This document shows, piece after piece, positions 8,811 to 16,915 of a DNA stretch of 64,000 nucleotides. The position numbers were made by a program, and so were the translations under genes. How positions within the stretch are numbered: position 1 is the stretch's first letter; each line of letters opens with the position of its first letter. Source of the DNA: Phytopseudomonas daroniae (lineage in GTDB: Bacteria > Pseudomonadota > Gammaproteobacteria > Pseudomonadales > Pseudomonadaceae); contig NZ_QJUI01000003.1 of assembly GCF_004327285.1 (NCBI RefSeq), positions 248,001 through 312,000 of the forward strand, in the 5' to 3' direction. A model generated the notes under the pieces. It was not told the DNA's origin and made no database searches. It was given only the letters and a program-made list of their open reading frames with translations.

Positions 8811-10346
8811 TCAGGTGACTGCACCTACCTGCCAGGGGACGAACTCGTTGTCGCCATAGTTGTACTGCTCGCTTTTCGACGGCGTGCCGGAGGCGATCTC
8901 GATGAGGATGTCGAAGATCTTCTGCCCGGCCTCGGCGATGCTCAGTTCGCCGTCGATGATACCGCCGCAATTGATGTCCATATCCTCTTCCAGACGCCGA
9001 TACATGTCGGTGTTGGTGGCCAGCTTGACGCAGGGTGCCGGCTTGAAACCTGACACCGAACCGCGCCCGGTGGTGAAGCAGATCAGATTGGCACCGGAGG
9101 CCACCTGTCCAGTGACGGACACCGGGTCATAGCCGGGGCTGTCCATGAACACGAAGCCGTGCTCGGTGATCGGTTCACCCCACTCGTACACACCGTTGAG
9201 CGAGCTACTGCCGCCCTTGGCCGCAGCACCCAGGGATTTCTCGAGGATGGTGGTCAGCCCACCGGCCTTGTTGCCCGGTGACGGGTTGTTGTTCAGCTCG
9301 GCGCCGTTGATGCGGGTGTAGTTTTCCCACCAGGTCAGCCGGTCGAGCAGTTTCTGCGCCACCTCGTGGCTGGTGGCGCGGGCGATCAGCAGGTGCTCGG
9401 CCCCATAGATCTCCGGGGTTTCGCTGAGAATCGCGGTGCCGCCATTGTGCGCCAGCAGGTCGGCAGCATAGCCGAGTGCCGGGTTGGCGGTGATGCCCGA
9501 GTAGCCATCCGAACCGCCGCACTGCATGCCGACCATGATGTGCTCGACGCTTTCCGAGGTACGTTCCAGGCGACCGATGGCTTCCAGCATGCTGGTCACC
9601 TGCTCGATGGCGCGTTCGATGCTGGCACGGGTACCACCAACGTTCTGGATGTTGAAGACACGGAAGTTCGGCCCTTCGCTGAGGTTGTAGCGCTTCATCA
9701 GTGAAGAGATCTGGTTGGTCTCGCAACCCAGGCCGATGATCAGGGCGCCGGCGATATTGGGGTTGCTGGCATAGCCCCAGATGCTGCGTTCGAGAAACTT
9801 GAAGCCTTCCGATTCGGTGTTTATCGCGCAGCCGCTGCCGTGGGTCAGCGCTACCACGCCATCGATGTTGTAGCGCTTGAGCAGCTCCGAGCCGTTGAAG
9901 TGCGTGGCCACCGCACGCGACACCGTGGCCGAGCAGTTCACCGTAGAGAGGATACCGATGTAGTTGCGCGTGCCGACCCGGCCGTCCGGACGGCGATAGC
10001 CCATGAAGCGGCGGCGCTGCTCCGGTGGCAGCACCAGGGTGCGTTCGATGGCTGGCGGCAGTTCGTTGCTGGCGTGGCTCTGCGGCATCACCACGTTGTG
10101 GGTGTGCACATGGGTGCCGGCTGGAATGTCCTGACTGGCGATGCCGATGACCTGGCCGTACTTGAGCACGGGCTGGCCGGCGGCGATGGCGCGGTGAGCG
10201 ATCTTGTGTCCGGCGGGGATGTCTTCAAGCACCTCAAGGTCGAGGCTTTCGACTCGGCTGCCGCCGGCCAGGGCGCGGCGTGCGACGGAGACCGAGTCCA
10301 GTTCGCTGAGGGTGACCACGGTCGGGGTATTGGTAATGAGCTGCAT
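8811..10346 (-). CDS. UxaA/GarD-family hydroxyacid (altronate/galactarate-type) dehydratase
   Basis: A 511-residue full-length member of the altronate/galactarate dehydratase family: N-terminal SAF domain (about 1-90, with LEDIPAGHKIAHRAIAAGQP and GTHVHTHNV) and the large dehydratase domain (GYRRPDGRVGTRNYIGILST, then VNCSATV, ALTHGSGCAI, GLGCETNQI, MVGMQCGGSDGYSGITANPA, FTTGRGSVSGF, DINCGGIIDG). These iron-dependent enzymes dehydrate sugar acids to 2-keto-3-deoxy acids; split relatives (SuyAB) act on sulfolactate. I chose ATG at 10344-10346 (MQLITNTP) because the upstream extension contains the operator. Divergent from the TRAP operon; the substrate cannot be read from sequence. Confidence 0.85.
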   Translation of the reverse strand: MQLITNTPTVVTLSELDSVSVARRALAGGSRVESLDLEVLEDIPAGHKIAHRAIAAGQPVLKYGQVIGIASQDIPAGTHVHTHNVVMPQSHASNELPPAIERTLVLPPEQRRRFMGYRRPDGRVGTRNYIGILSTVNCSATVSRAVATHFNGSELLKRYNIDGVVALTHGSGCAINTESEGFKFLERSIWGYASNPNIAGALIIGLGCETNQISSLMKRYNLSEGPNFRVFNIQNVGGTRASIERAIEQVTSMLEAIGRLERTSESVEHIMVGMQCGGSDGYSGITANPALGYAADLLAHNGGTAILSETPEIYGAEHLLIARATSHEVAQKLLDRLTWWENYTRINGAELNNNPSPGNKAGGLTTILEKSLGAAAKGGSSSLNGVYEWGEPITEHGFVFMDSPGYDPVSVTGQVASGANLICFTTGRGSVSGFKPAPCVKLATNTDMYRRLEEDMDINCGGIIDGELSIAEAGQKIFDILIEIASGTPSKSEQYNYGDNEFVPWQVGAVT

Positions 10347-10399
10347 GACAGGGTCTCGTTGTTGTTGTGATTGAGGTGCCGCGATGGTCGCAAATATGT

Positions 10400-10415
10400 A
10401 CATTGCATGCAATGT
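10400..10415. promoter_or_regulatory. GntR operator candidate, copy 2 (perfect 16-bp palindrome)
   Basis: ACATTGCATGCAATGT is a perfect palindrome in the 231-bp gap between the divergent dehydratase (start 10346) and dctQ (start 10578). The nearly identical site before the gntR gene supports one regulon. The gap shows no gene. A GGAGG ribosome-binding site precedes dctQ. Confidence 0.7.
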
Positions 10416-10577
10416 TTTTAAGTGCTAACGTGCCTCCCAGAAGGGTCGGTAATGCCCCCCTGATAAGAACAACATCAAGGTGTACTCATATGGTTAGTGC
10501 CATGGCTCTGCGTTCAACGTGCCCCCATCGTGAAATAGCCCCAATACTGGTCGGCCCCTCTTGCCTGGAGGTGGTTC

Positions 10578-11084
10578 ATGGCTAGGTGGGTGGAGTGGTA
10601 TTTCAACGGCCTCAAGGTGCTGGCCGTGTTCTTCCTGCTGGTGATGCTGGTACTGGTCTTTGGCAACGTCATATTGCGCTATGGCTTCAATACCGGGATC
10701 TCGGTTTCCGAGGAGCTGTCGCGCTGGGCCTTCGTCTGGCTGACGTTCATCGGGGCCATCATCGTGCTGCGCGAGCGGCAGCACATGCGCGTCGACACCG
10801 CATTGCGCAAGATGCCGGTGTTCGCCCAGCGAGCCTGTCTGTGGGTGGGGCAACTGCTGATGCTGATGTGCTCGATGCTGTTCTTCTGGGGCAGTTGGCA
10901 GCAGGTGGAAATCAATATTCATACCCCTTCACCCGCCACGGGTCTGTCCATGGGCCTGTTCTACGGTGCCGGTATGGTCTTCGGCCTGTGCGCCAGCCTG
11001 ATCCATCTCTATGAGATGTACCGCCTGCTGCGCGGTGAAGGCTTACCCGAGCCGCCGAGTGACCCGAACATCGTGCCTCACTGA
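10578..11084 (+). CDS. dctQ: TRAP transporter small membrane subunit (DctQ)
   Basis: A 168-residue membrane protein with four hydrophobic segments and the DctQ pattern: VFGNVILRYGFNTGISVSEE, LSRWAFVWLTFIGAIIVLRE, HMRVDTALRKMP. It pairs with the large DctM subunit for Na+-driven uptake of an organic acid delivered by the periplasmic DctP protein. GGAGG lies 7 nt before the ATG. First gene of the operon divergent from the dehydratase. Confidence 0.9.
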   Translation: MARWVEWYFNGLKVLAVFFLLVMLVLVFGNVILRYGFNTGISVSEELSRWAFVWLTFIGAIIVLRERQHMRVDTALRKMPVFAQRACLWVGQLLMLMCSMLFFWGSWQQVEINIHTPSPATGLSMGLFYGAGMVFGLCASLIHLYEMYRLLRGEGLPEPPSDPNIVPH

Positions 11085-11155
11085 TTACCGAGTCCGCGCT
11101 GCGCCAGCCCGGTGTAGTGCCTAGCGATTAGAAAAATAACAAGCGGAGTGATCTC

Positions 11156-12436
11156 ATGATCATCATTGGTCTGTTCGTGCTGACCCTGATCGGCGCGATG
11201 GCTATCGGTGTGCCCATCGCCTATGCCCTGATTCTGTGTGGCGTCAGCATGATGTATTACCTGGATCTGTTCGATGCGCAAATCATTGCGCAGAACCTGA
11301 TTCACGGTTCCGACAGCTTCCCCCTGATGGCGATTCCCTTCTTCATGCTGGCCGGCGAGTTGATGAACGCCGGCGGCCTGTCCAAACGCATCGTCAATAT
11401 GGCCATTACCAGTGTGGGCCATATCAAGGGCGGTCTCGGCTACGTGGCGATTCTGGCTGGCGTGCTGCTGGCCAGCCTGTCCGGCTCCGCCGCCGCCGAC
11501 GCGGCCGCCCTGGCCGCCTTGCTGGTGCCCATGATGGTTCGCGCCGGGCACAACAAGGCCACCTCGGTCGGTCTGATCGCCTCGGCCGGGGTCATCGCCC
11601 CGGTGCTGCCACCTTCCATCGGCCTGATCCTGTTCGGTGTGGCCGGCAATATCTCGATCACCAAGCTGTTTCTCGCGGGGATCATTCCCGGATTGATGAT
11701 GGGCGTATCGCTCTGCGTGGCCTGGTACTTCATATCCCGCCGCGAGCAGGTGGAGATCAAGGCCAAGGCCACTCGCGCCGAACGCCTCAAAGCCTTCGGT
11801 GAAGGCGTCTGGGCGCTGATGCTGCCGGTGATCATTCTGGTGGGGCTCAAGTTCGGCATCTTTACCCCGACCGAAGCCGGCGTAGTGGCAGCGGTGTACG
11901 CCTTTCTGGTGTCGGTGCTGGTGTACCGCGAAATGAGCTTCGCCGACCTGGCCCGAGTGCTGCTGGCCTCGGTGCGCACCACCTCCATGGTGATGTTCCT
12001 GGTGGCAGCGGCCATGGTTGCCGCCTGGGTGATCACCGTGACCGACCTGCCCAGCGAAGTGATCAACCTGCTCGAGCCGCTGATGGACAGCCCGCGCCTG
12101 CTGATGGTGATCATGGTGCTGATCGTGCTCGCGGTAGGTACTGCCATGGACATGTCGCCGGTGATCCTGATCCTCGCGCCGGTGATGCTGCCGGTGGCCG
12201 TGGCCGCCGGTATCGACCCTATCTATTTCGGTGTGGTGTTCGTCGTCACCTGCGCCGTCAGCCTGATCACGCCACCGGTGGGCCTGGTGCTCAACGTGGT
12301 GTCCGGCGTGACCAAGCTGGATCTGCTCGATACCGTGCGCGGCTGCCTGCCGTTCCTGCTGGCCGAGCTGGTGGTGCTGGCGCTGATTACCCTGATCCCC
12401 GAGCTGATCACGGTGCCGATGCGCTGGATGTTCTGA
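11156..12436 (+). CDS. dctM: TRAP transporter large membrane subunit (DctM)
   Basis: A 426-residue permease with about 12 hydrophobic segments, matching DctM in length and motifs: MAIPFFMLAGELMNAGGLSK, LLASLSGSAAADAAALAALL, APVLPPSIGLILFGV, FTPTEAGVVAAVYAFLVS and CAVSLITPPVGLVLNVVSGV. It carries the transport path; DctQ is its partner. Lies 71 bp after dctQ with no sign of a terminator. Confidence 0.92.
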   Translation: MIIIGLFVLTLIGAMAIGVPIAYALILCGVSMMYYLDLFDAQIIAQNLIHGSDSFPLMAIPFFMLAGELMNAGGLSKRIVNMAITSVGHIKGGLGYVAILAGVLLASLSGSAAADAAALAALLVPMMVRAGHNKATSVGLIASAGVIAPVLPPSIGLILFGVAGNISITKLFLAGIIPGLMMGVSLCVAWYFISRREQVEIKAKATRAERLKAFGEGVWALMLPVIILVGLKFGIFTPTEAGVVAAVYAFLVSVLVYREMSFADLARVLLASVRTTSMVMFLVAAAMVAAWVITVTDLPSEVINLLEPLMDSPRLLMVIMVLIVLAVGTAMDMSPVILILAPVMLPVAVAAGIDPIYFGVVFVVTCAVSLITPPVGLVLNVVSGVTKLDLLDTVRGCLPFLLAELVVLALITLIPELITVPMRWMF

Positions 12437-12532
12437 ACCGTCAGGTCGCCCGCCTGGCGGGCGACTCCCGTATGGGTCGTTGCACGGCCCGCTCAATGCT
12501 CTGCTAGAGCGCTTTTCGACAAGAGGTAGATC

Positions 12533-13555
12533 ATGAAAACAATTCCAAAATTGATCGGTGCAGTGTTCTGTGCCAGCACTCTGCTCAGCGGTTTCGTGCA
12601 GGCCGAGGAAGAGATCAACAAGCGTACCTTCAAGGTGGCGTTCGTACAGGCCAAGGATCATCCCCATGGCCTGGGTGCGCAGAAGTTCGCCGAGCTGGTC
12701 AAGCAGAAAAGCGACGGCAAGATGAAGGTCATGGTGTTCGCCAGCGGCACTCTGGGCGGCGATGCCCAGGTGATCTCGTCGATTCAGGGCGGCACCGTCG
12801 ACATGGCCATGGTCACACCCGGCCTGCTGACCGGTATCAACAAGGGCTTCGGCGTATTCGGCCTGCCCTTTACCTTCAACAACTTCGAAGAAGTCGACGC
12901 GGTACTCGACGGCCCGCTGGGCCAGGGTCTGCTGGATACCCTGCCCAACAATGGACTGATCGGCCTGGATTACTGGGATCATGGCTTTCGCCACGTGACC
13001 AACAGCAAACGCCCGATCACCAAGCTGGAAGACCTGGCCGGTCTCAAGCTGCGCATCATGCAGATTCCTTCGGCGGTGGAGAGCTTCAACCGTCTGGGCG
13101 CCAACGCGGTGCCGATGTCCTTCACTGAAATCTACACCGCGCTGGAAACCCACACGGTCGACGGTCAGGAGAACCCCCTGGCTTCGATCGAGGCGTCGAA
13201 GTTCTATGAAGTGCAGAAGTACCTGTCGCTGACTGGCCACTTCTATGATCCGTTGGCGGTGATCTTCAGCAAGAAGGTCTGGGATCGTCTCAACGAGCGT
13301 GAGCGCACCATCGTCTCCGAGGCCGCTCGCGAAGCCGGCATCTACGAGCGCCAGGTGTCCCGCGAGTCGAGCAGCAAGGCCCTGGCTTACCTGTCCACGC
13401 TGGACAACATGACGGTCAACGAATTGTCGCCTGCCGAGATCGAGCGCATGCGCGAACACCTCAAGCCGACTATCGAGAAGTACACCGAGGTGTTCGGCGC
13501 TGAGCTCGTGGCTGAGCTGAACAAGACTCTGGCCGACATCCGCAGCAAGAACTAA
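12533..13555 (+). CDS. dctP: TRAP transporter periplasmic solute-binding protein (DctP)
   Basis: A 340-residue DctP-family receptor. A Sec signal (MKTIPKLIGAVFCASTLLSG, cleavage after VQA) is followed by RTFKVAFVQAKDHPHGLGAQ and DLAGLKLRIMQIPSAVESFN, where the arginine in KLRIM corresponds to the conserved carboxylate-binding residue of TRAP receptors, then GANAVPMSFTEIYTALETHT and VDGQENPLA. The ligand should carry a carboxylate (or similar anion). Last of the three transporter genes; a family A repeat separates it from the enzyme genes. Confidence 0.9.
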   Translation: MKTIPKLIGAVFCASTLLSGFVQAEEEINKRTFKVAFVQAKDHPHGLGAQKFAELVKQKSDGKMKVMVFASGTLGGDAQVISSIQGGTVDMAMVTPGLLTGINKGFGVFGLPFTFNNFEEVDAVLDGPLGQGLLDTLPNNGLIGLDYWDHGFRHVTNSKRPITKLEDLAGLKLRIMQIPSAVESFNRLGANAVPMSFTEIYTALETHTVDGQENPLASIEASKFYEVQKYLSLTGHFYDPLAVIFSKKVWDRLNERERTIVSEAAREAGIYERQVSRESSSKALAYLSTLDNMTVNELSPAEIERMREHLKPTIEKYTEVFGAELVAELNKTLADIRSKN

Positions 13556-13699
13556 GAACCTGTCTACGATCTGCTGCGCGTCGGCTAAACGGCGTTGAAA
13601 ATGACCTCGGAATGCTCATTTACCACTCGTAAACTCCGCTTCCTCGGCCATTTTCGCCACCGTTTATCTCTAGCTCGCGAGATCGTAAATAGGCTCTGA
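13555..13699. repeat. family A repeat between the TRAP and enzyme genes
   Basis: Begins cctgtctacgatctgctgcg and ends agctcgcgagatcgtaaata followed by ggctctg, the degenerate inverted ends of family A, with the conserved interior ctcggaatgctcatttacca and ctcgtaaactccgcttcctc. It fills almost the whole gap after dctP, so it is probably transcribed within the operon. Confidence 0.85.
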
Positions 13700-13752
13700 G
13701 GCACATACCGCAGCTTGCCCCGGTCTGGCCGGGGCATTTGGAACCCATGCTC

Positions 13753-14670
13753 ATGACGCAAACTACCGTAGGTTTTATCGGCCTGGGCCTGATGGGCCAG
13801 GGCATGACCAGCAATCTGCTGAACAAGGGTTTTGCCCTCACTATCATGGCTCACCGCAACCGTGCGCCGCTTGAAGCCCTGGTCGCCCGGGGCGCGGTGG
13901 AGGTCGAGGACGCCAGCGCCATGGCCCGTTGCAGCGACCTGGTGCTGCTGTGCCTGCCCGGCAGCCGTGAGGTGCATGCCGTGTTGCAAGGCCCGCGCGG
14001 CCTGCTGGCCGGCCTGCAGCCTGGGCAACTGGTGGTCGATTGCAGCACCGGCGACCCGGCGCAAACCCCCGAGATCGCCGCCCTGGTGCGCGAGGCCGGT
14101 GGCCGTTACATGGACGCACCGGTCAATCGCACGCCCAAGGAGGCCGCCGAGGGCCGACTCAATGGCCTCGCCGGGGGCGCCGACGCCGATGTCGAGCAAG
14201 CCCGACCGGTTCTCCAGACATTCTGTGAAACCCTGCATCACCTCGGCGCGGTCGGCAGTGGTCACAAGGCCAAGGTGATTCACAACTTCATCGCCCAGGG
14301 CAACGCCGCGATTCTCGCCGAAGCCTTCTGCGCCGCGGCGAAGAACGGCCTGGAGTTGCGTGCCTTCGCCGATATCTGCCGGCTCAGCGGCGGCTACAGC
14401 CGCACCTTCGAGCGCATCATCCCCTTCGTCCTCGAGGGCGATGACAGCGGCCAGAAGTTCGCCCTGGCCAACTGCGAGAAGGACATGCGCTATTACACCG
14501 ATCTGGCGCGTTCCACTCCCGCCACCGGGCCGGTGGCCGATGCGGTGTACCAGACCTTCATGCTGGCCAAGGCGCTCGGCCATGGCGACAAGTACGTACC
14601 GCACCTGTTCGACGTGCTGGGCGAGATCAACGGCGTACGCGTGCGTGCCCATGAGGAGAGCAAGGCATGA
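13753..14670 (+). CDS. NAD(P)-dependent beta-hydroxyacid dehydrogenase (GarR/YihU-like)
   Basis: A 305-residue enzyme of the 3-hydroxyisobutyrate/tartronate-semialdehyde reductase family. The Rossmann motif is VGFIGLGLMGQGMTSNLL; the catalytic lysine lies in GSGHKAKVIHNFIAQGNAA. The substrate loop, normally DAPVSGG, is DAPVNRTPKEAAEGRLNG, closer to the DVPVGRTS loop of YihU (sulfolactaldehyde/4-hydroxybutyrate reductase), so an acid other than the usual 3-hydroxyisobutyrate is likely. ATG 13753 is preferred over 13747 because GGAA is 9 nt upstream. Its end overlaps the next gene in ATGA. Confidence 0.8.
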   Translation: MTQTTVGFIGLGLMGQGMTSNLLNKGFALTIMAHRNRAPLEALVARGAVEVEDASAMARCSDLVLLCLPGSREVHAVLQGPRGLLAGLQPGQLVVDCSTGDPAQTPEIAALVREAGGRYMDAPVNRTPKEAAEGRLNGLAGGADADVEQARPVLQTFCETLHHLGAVGSGHKAKVIHNFIAQGNAAILAEAFCAAAKNGLELRAFADICRLSGGYSRTFERIIPFVLEGDDSGQKFALANCEKDMRYYTDLARSTPATGPVADAVYQTFMLAKALGHGDKYVPHLFDVLGEINGVRVRAHEESKA

Positions 14671-15515
14671 AGCTGTTGCGTTATGGCCAGCCCGGTCAGG
14701 AAAAACCGGCAGTCGTTGCCGCTGATGGCAGCTTGCGCGATCTGTCTGCGCATGTGCCGGACATCGGCCCGCGCACGCTCGACCCACAGGTGCTGGATGA
14801 GTTACGAGCTCTGGATCACGCCAGCCTGCCCCGGGTCGAGGACGGCGTGCGTATCGGTACGCCCATCGCCAATATCGGCAAGCTGGTCTGTGTCGGCCTG
14901 AACTACGCCGACCACGCCAGGGAGTCCAACCTGCCGGTGCCCGACGAGCCGGTGCTGTTCATGAAGGCCACCAGCGCCATCTGCGGGCCGAACGATACGG
15001 TGATCATCCCGCGCGGCGCACAGAAGACCGACTGGGAAGTGGAGCTGGGCATCGTCATCGGGCGCAGGGCGCAGTATGTCGAGCGCGAGCAGGCGCTGGA
15101 TCACGTGGCCGGCTATTGCATCGTCAACGACGTCTCCGAACGGGCCTACCAGCATGAGCGTGGCGGCTCCTGGGACAAAGGCAAGGGCTGCGACACCTTC
15201 GCCCCGATCGGTCCGTGGCTGGTGACGGCTGACGAGATCGCCGACCTGCGCGACCTGGACATGCACCTGAGTGTGAACGGTGAAACTCGCCAGCAGGGCA
15301 ACACCCGCACCATGATCTTCTCCATCGATGAGATCGTCAGCTACATCAGCCAGTTCATGACCCTCGATCCAGGCGACGTGATCTGCACCGGTACCCCGCC
15401 CGGCGTCGGCGCCGGGATGAAGCCGCCGCGGTTCCTCAAGGCCGGCGACCGCATGCGCCTGAGCATCAGCGGCCTCGGTGAGCAGTGTCAGGACGTGGTT
15501 GCCTGGCAGCGCTGA
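14667..15515 (+). CDS. FAH-family hydrolase (2,4-diketo-3-deoxy-acid hydrolase type)
   Basis: A 282-residue fumarylacetoacetate hydrolase-family protein. Landmarks: GKLVCVGLNYADHARESNLP, VPDEPVLFMKATSAICGPND, DWEVELGIVIGRRAQYV with the metal-binding glutamates, VAGYCIVNDVSERAYQHE, GTPPGVGAGMKPPRFLKAGD and RLSISGLGEQCQDVV. This resembles the branch that contains L-2,4-diketo-3-deoxyrhamnonate hydrolase (LRA6), which releases pyruvate plus a hydroxyacid. It overlaps the dehydrogenase by 4 bp. The role as hydrolase of a 2,4-diketo acid is inference; decarboxylase or isomerase activity also occurs in the family. Confidence 0.8.
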   Translation: MKLLRYGQPGQEKPAVVAADGSLRDLSAHVPDIGPRTLDPQVLDELRALDHASLPRVEDGVRIGTPIANIGKLVCVGLNYADHARESNLPVPDEPVLFMKATSAICGPNDTVIIPRGAQKTDWEVELGIVIGRRAQYVEREQALDHVAGYCIVNDVSERAYQHERGGSWDKGKGCDTFAPIGPWLVTADEIADLRDLDMHLSVNGETRQQGNTRTMIFSIDEIVSYISQFMTLDPGDVICTGTPPGVGAGMKPPRFLKAGDRMRLSISGLGEQCQDVVAWQR

Positions 15516-15538
15516 TACTGCCGAGAGGGCATCCGAAC

Positions 15539-15563
15539 AAGCGCGTCTCGAGGCGCGCTTTTG
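15539..15563 (+). terminator. rho-independent terminator after the FAH gene
   Basis: AAGCGCG and CGCGCTT form a 7-bp stem with a TCTCGAGG loop followed by TTTT. It lies 23 bp after the FAH stop and 20 bp before the oxidase start, so part of the transcription may end here. Confidence 0.7.
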
Positions 15564-15582
15564 GCATTAGCCTGGAGCATTT

Positions 15583-16785
15583 ATGAGACGTTTCTATACG
15601 GGCCGCGATTATCGACGCGCCCAAAGCATTGATGAACTGCGGGCGATGGCGCGTCGCCGGATGCCGAACTTTTCTTTCGAGTACGTTGAGGGCGGCGCCG
15701 ACGATGAAGTGACGCTAAGGCGTAACCGCAGCGTGTTCGAGGGCATCACCCTGCAACCGCGCACGCTGATCGATGTCGGCCAGCGTGACCTGGGTTGCCA
15801 TTTTTTCGAGCGCCCCTCGAGCATGCCCTTTCTGATCGGCCCGACCGGCTTCAATGGCCTGCTGACCGATCGTGGCGATTGGCACCTGGCCCAGGCGGCC
15901 GCCCGTGCCGGAATTCCCTTTGTGCTGAGTAATGCCTCGACCATCGCCATCGAAGAAATCGCTGCCATTGACGGGGCGCGCACCTGGATGCAGATCTACC
16001 TGTATCGCACCCGCCAGCATGTCGCCGATCTGGTGGCACGCTGCAAGGCTCTGGAACTGGAGGCCATAGTGGTCACCACCGACAGTGCGATTCTCGGTAA
16101 TCGCGAGTGGGATCGGCGCAACTACCGCCGGCCGCTGAAGCTCGACCTGCGCAATGCGCTGGACGTCGCGGCCCATCCCGCCTGGATTTGGGATGTGCTG
16201 GTACCCCATGGCGTGCCGCGCTTCAAGAACCTGGGCAATCTGTTGAAGCCGGGGCAGGACTCGGTGAAAGGTGCGGCCAGTGCCATCGGCCAGGAACTGG
16301 ACGCTACCCTGAGTTGGCAGGATATTGCCTGGTTGCGTGACCTGTGGCCCGGCAAACTCATCGTCAAGGGCCTGATGCATCCGGACGATGCGCCCCAGGC
16401 GATCAAGTACGGCGTCGATGGCGTGGTGCTGTCCAACCATGGCGGTCGCCAGCTCGACAGTGCGGTGTCGGCCATGGAGGTGCTGCCCGGTATCGTGCAG
16501 CAGCTCAAGGGGCGCGTCAGCGTGTTCCTCGATGGTGGTTTCCGCCGCGGCACGGACATTCTCAAGGCGCGTCTGTTAGGCGCCGATGGGGTGTTCCTCG
16601 GGCGGGCGGGCCTGTATGGCCTGGCCGCGGGCAAAGGCCCGGGGGCCAGCCACGCAATCGAGATCCTGCGCAGCGAGATGGATCGCTCCCTGGGCCTGCT
16701 GGGCTGCCGCGAGCTGGCGGATCTGACGCCGGAGCTGATCCACGATCCCGTCTGGCGCGGCCTGGCCGAAGCCAGCCGTCGCTAG
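15583..16785 (+). CDS. FMN-dependent alpha-hydroxyacid dehydrogenase/oxidase (LldD/MdlB family)
   Basis: A 400-residue TIM-barrel flavoprotein oxidising an L-2-hydroxyacid to a 2-ketoacid. The start DYRRAQSIDELRAMARRRMP and NFSFEYVEGGADDEVTLRRN are family-typical. FMN/substrate residues are seen in LIGPTGFNGL, WMQIYLYRTRQ, VVTTDSAILGNREWDRRN, LIVKGLMHPDDA (Lys), LSNHGGRQLDS (active-site His and Arg) and FLDGGFRRGTDILKA. LldD, MdlB and glycolate oxidases cannot be told apart here. In context it would oxidise the hydroxyacid released by the upstream FAH hydrolase. GGAG precedes the ATG. Confidence 0.85.
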   Translation: MRRFYTGRDYRRAQSIDELRAMARRRMPNFSFEYVEGGADDEVTLRRNRSVFEGITLQPRTLIDVGQRDLGCHFFERPSSMPFLIGPTGFNGLLTDRGDWHLAQAAARAGIPFVLSNASTIAIEEIAAIDGARTWMQIYLYRTRQHVADLVARCKALELEAIVVTTDSAILGNREWDRRNYRRPLKLDLRNALDVAAHPAWIWDVLVPHGVPRFKNLGNLLKPGQDSVKGAASAIGQELDATLSWQDIAWLRDLWPGKLIVKGLMHPDDAPQAIKYGVDGVVLSNHGGRQLDSAVSAMEVLPGIVQQLKGRVSVFLDGGFRRGTDILKARLLGADGVFLGRAGLYGLAAGKGPGASHAIEILRSEMDRSLGLLGCRELADLTPELIHDPVWRGLAEASRR

Positions 16786-16791
16786 TTTCCC

Positions 16792-16838
16792 ACTGCCTCG
16801 CACCCACCCACGAATCTGCAGGTGCGAGGCAGTTTTTT
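16792..16838 (+). terminator. rho-independent terminator after the oxidase gene
   Basis: ACTGCCTCGCACC pairs with GGTGCGAGGCAGT as a perfect 13-bp stem, followed by TTTTTT. It closes the plus-strand block. Confidence 0.9.
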
Positions 16839-16871
16839 CTTCCACCTTGTAGCCCACCTTTTCCAGGCAAG

Positions 16872-16895
16872 AAAAAGGGGCGGTCATGCCGCCCC
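16872..16895 (-). terminator. rho-independent terminator of the tctCBA-ldh operon
   Basis: On the minus strand GGGGCGGCATGACCGCCCC forms a hairpin followed by TTTTTC. It lies 20 bp after the stop of the Ldh2-type gene and faces the plus-strand terminator just to its left. Confidence 0.85.
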
Positions 16896-16915
16896 TCGGG
16901 GGTTAGCCGTGCGTT

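Noticed and set aside
8811..10346. reading the UxaA-family gene as sulfolactate sulfo-lyase SuyAB
   Set aside because: SuyA and SuyB are separate short and long subunits; this is one 511-residue chain like altronate/galactarate dehydratases. Kept only as an alternative for the neighbouring dehydrogenase.
11078..13459. 793-codon open frame on the minus strand opposite the TRAP genes
   Set aside because: Rich in His/Gln/Gly/Arg with no motif; it is the high-GC antisense shadow of dctM and dctP. The same applies to other long antisense frames, for example 1709-3229, 3781-5169 and 49033-50448.
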